From: Lentisphaerae bacterium GWF2_44_16
GTDB lineage: Bacteria > Verrucomicrobiota > Lentisphaeria > Victivallales > GWF2-45-14
Length of the DNA stretch: 64,000 bases
Assembly: GCA_001803225.1 (NCBI GenBank)
Contig: MHBF01000026.1
Location: forward strand, 1 to 64,000
Reading direction: 5' to 3'
A model generated the notes under the pieces. It had not been told where the DNA came from and searched no databases. It worked only from the letters and a program-made list of their open reading frames with translations. The position numbers and the translations under genes are program-made. Each line of letters opens with the position of its first letter. The stretch's first letter is position 1. Positions 63,998-64,000 of the stretch are shown piece by piece.

Positions 63998-64000
63998 TCT

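Overview
The window is about 64 kb of densely coded bacterial chromosome. Its content (DUF1501, DUF1549/1553 and PPC-domain proteins, an H-X9-D pseudopilin, several hybrid kinases and many glycan genes) suggests the PVC superphylum, most likely Lentisphaerota; this is inferred from protein families only. I saw no rRNA, phage, transposase or CRISPR array. I support about 55 CDS. They cover central metabolism (apgM, pgl, galK, nagB/nagA, trpE, ilvN), two-component hybrids, a Ser/Thr kinase / nucleotide cyclase / HD locus (37-41.5 kb), glycan loci (24-32 kb, 41.7-47.9 kb, 47.9-56 kb), a LemA/TPM cluster, an orphan Memo-like gene and a PPC/DUF1501/DUF1549 operon. The observations most worth following are: (1) a dispersed hairpin repeat in all three intergenic gaps around the fucI and aldolase-SDR pair; (2) a different approximately 135-156 bp direct repeat bracketing the Memo gene; (3) a signalling locus pairing a zinc-ribbon pseudokinase and a cyclase with an HD protein, an apparently active kinase and a separately promoted zinc-ribbon/poly-acidic protein; (4) a tandem RidA-fold (chorismatase-like) protein coupled to the DUF1501/DUF1549 operon, whose DUF1549 protein lacks the usual CXXCH motif; (5) a pseudopilin encoded inside a glycoside-hydrolase/IclR operon. 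All calls were made by eye from the sequence and ORF track; no searches were run.
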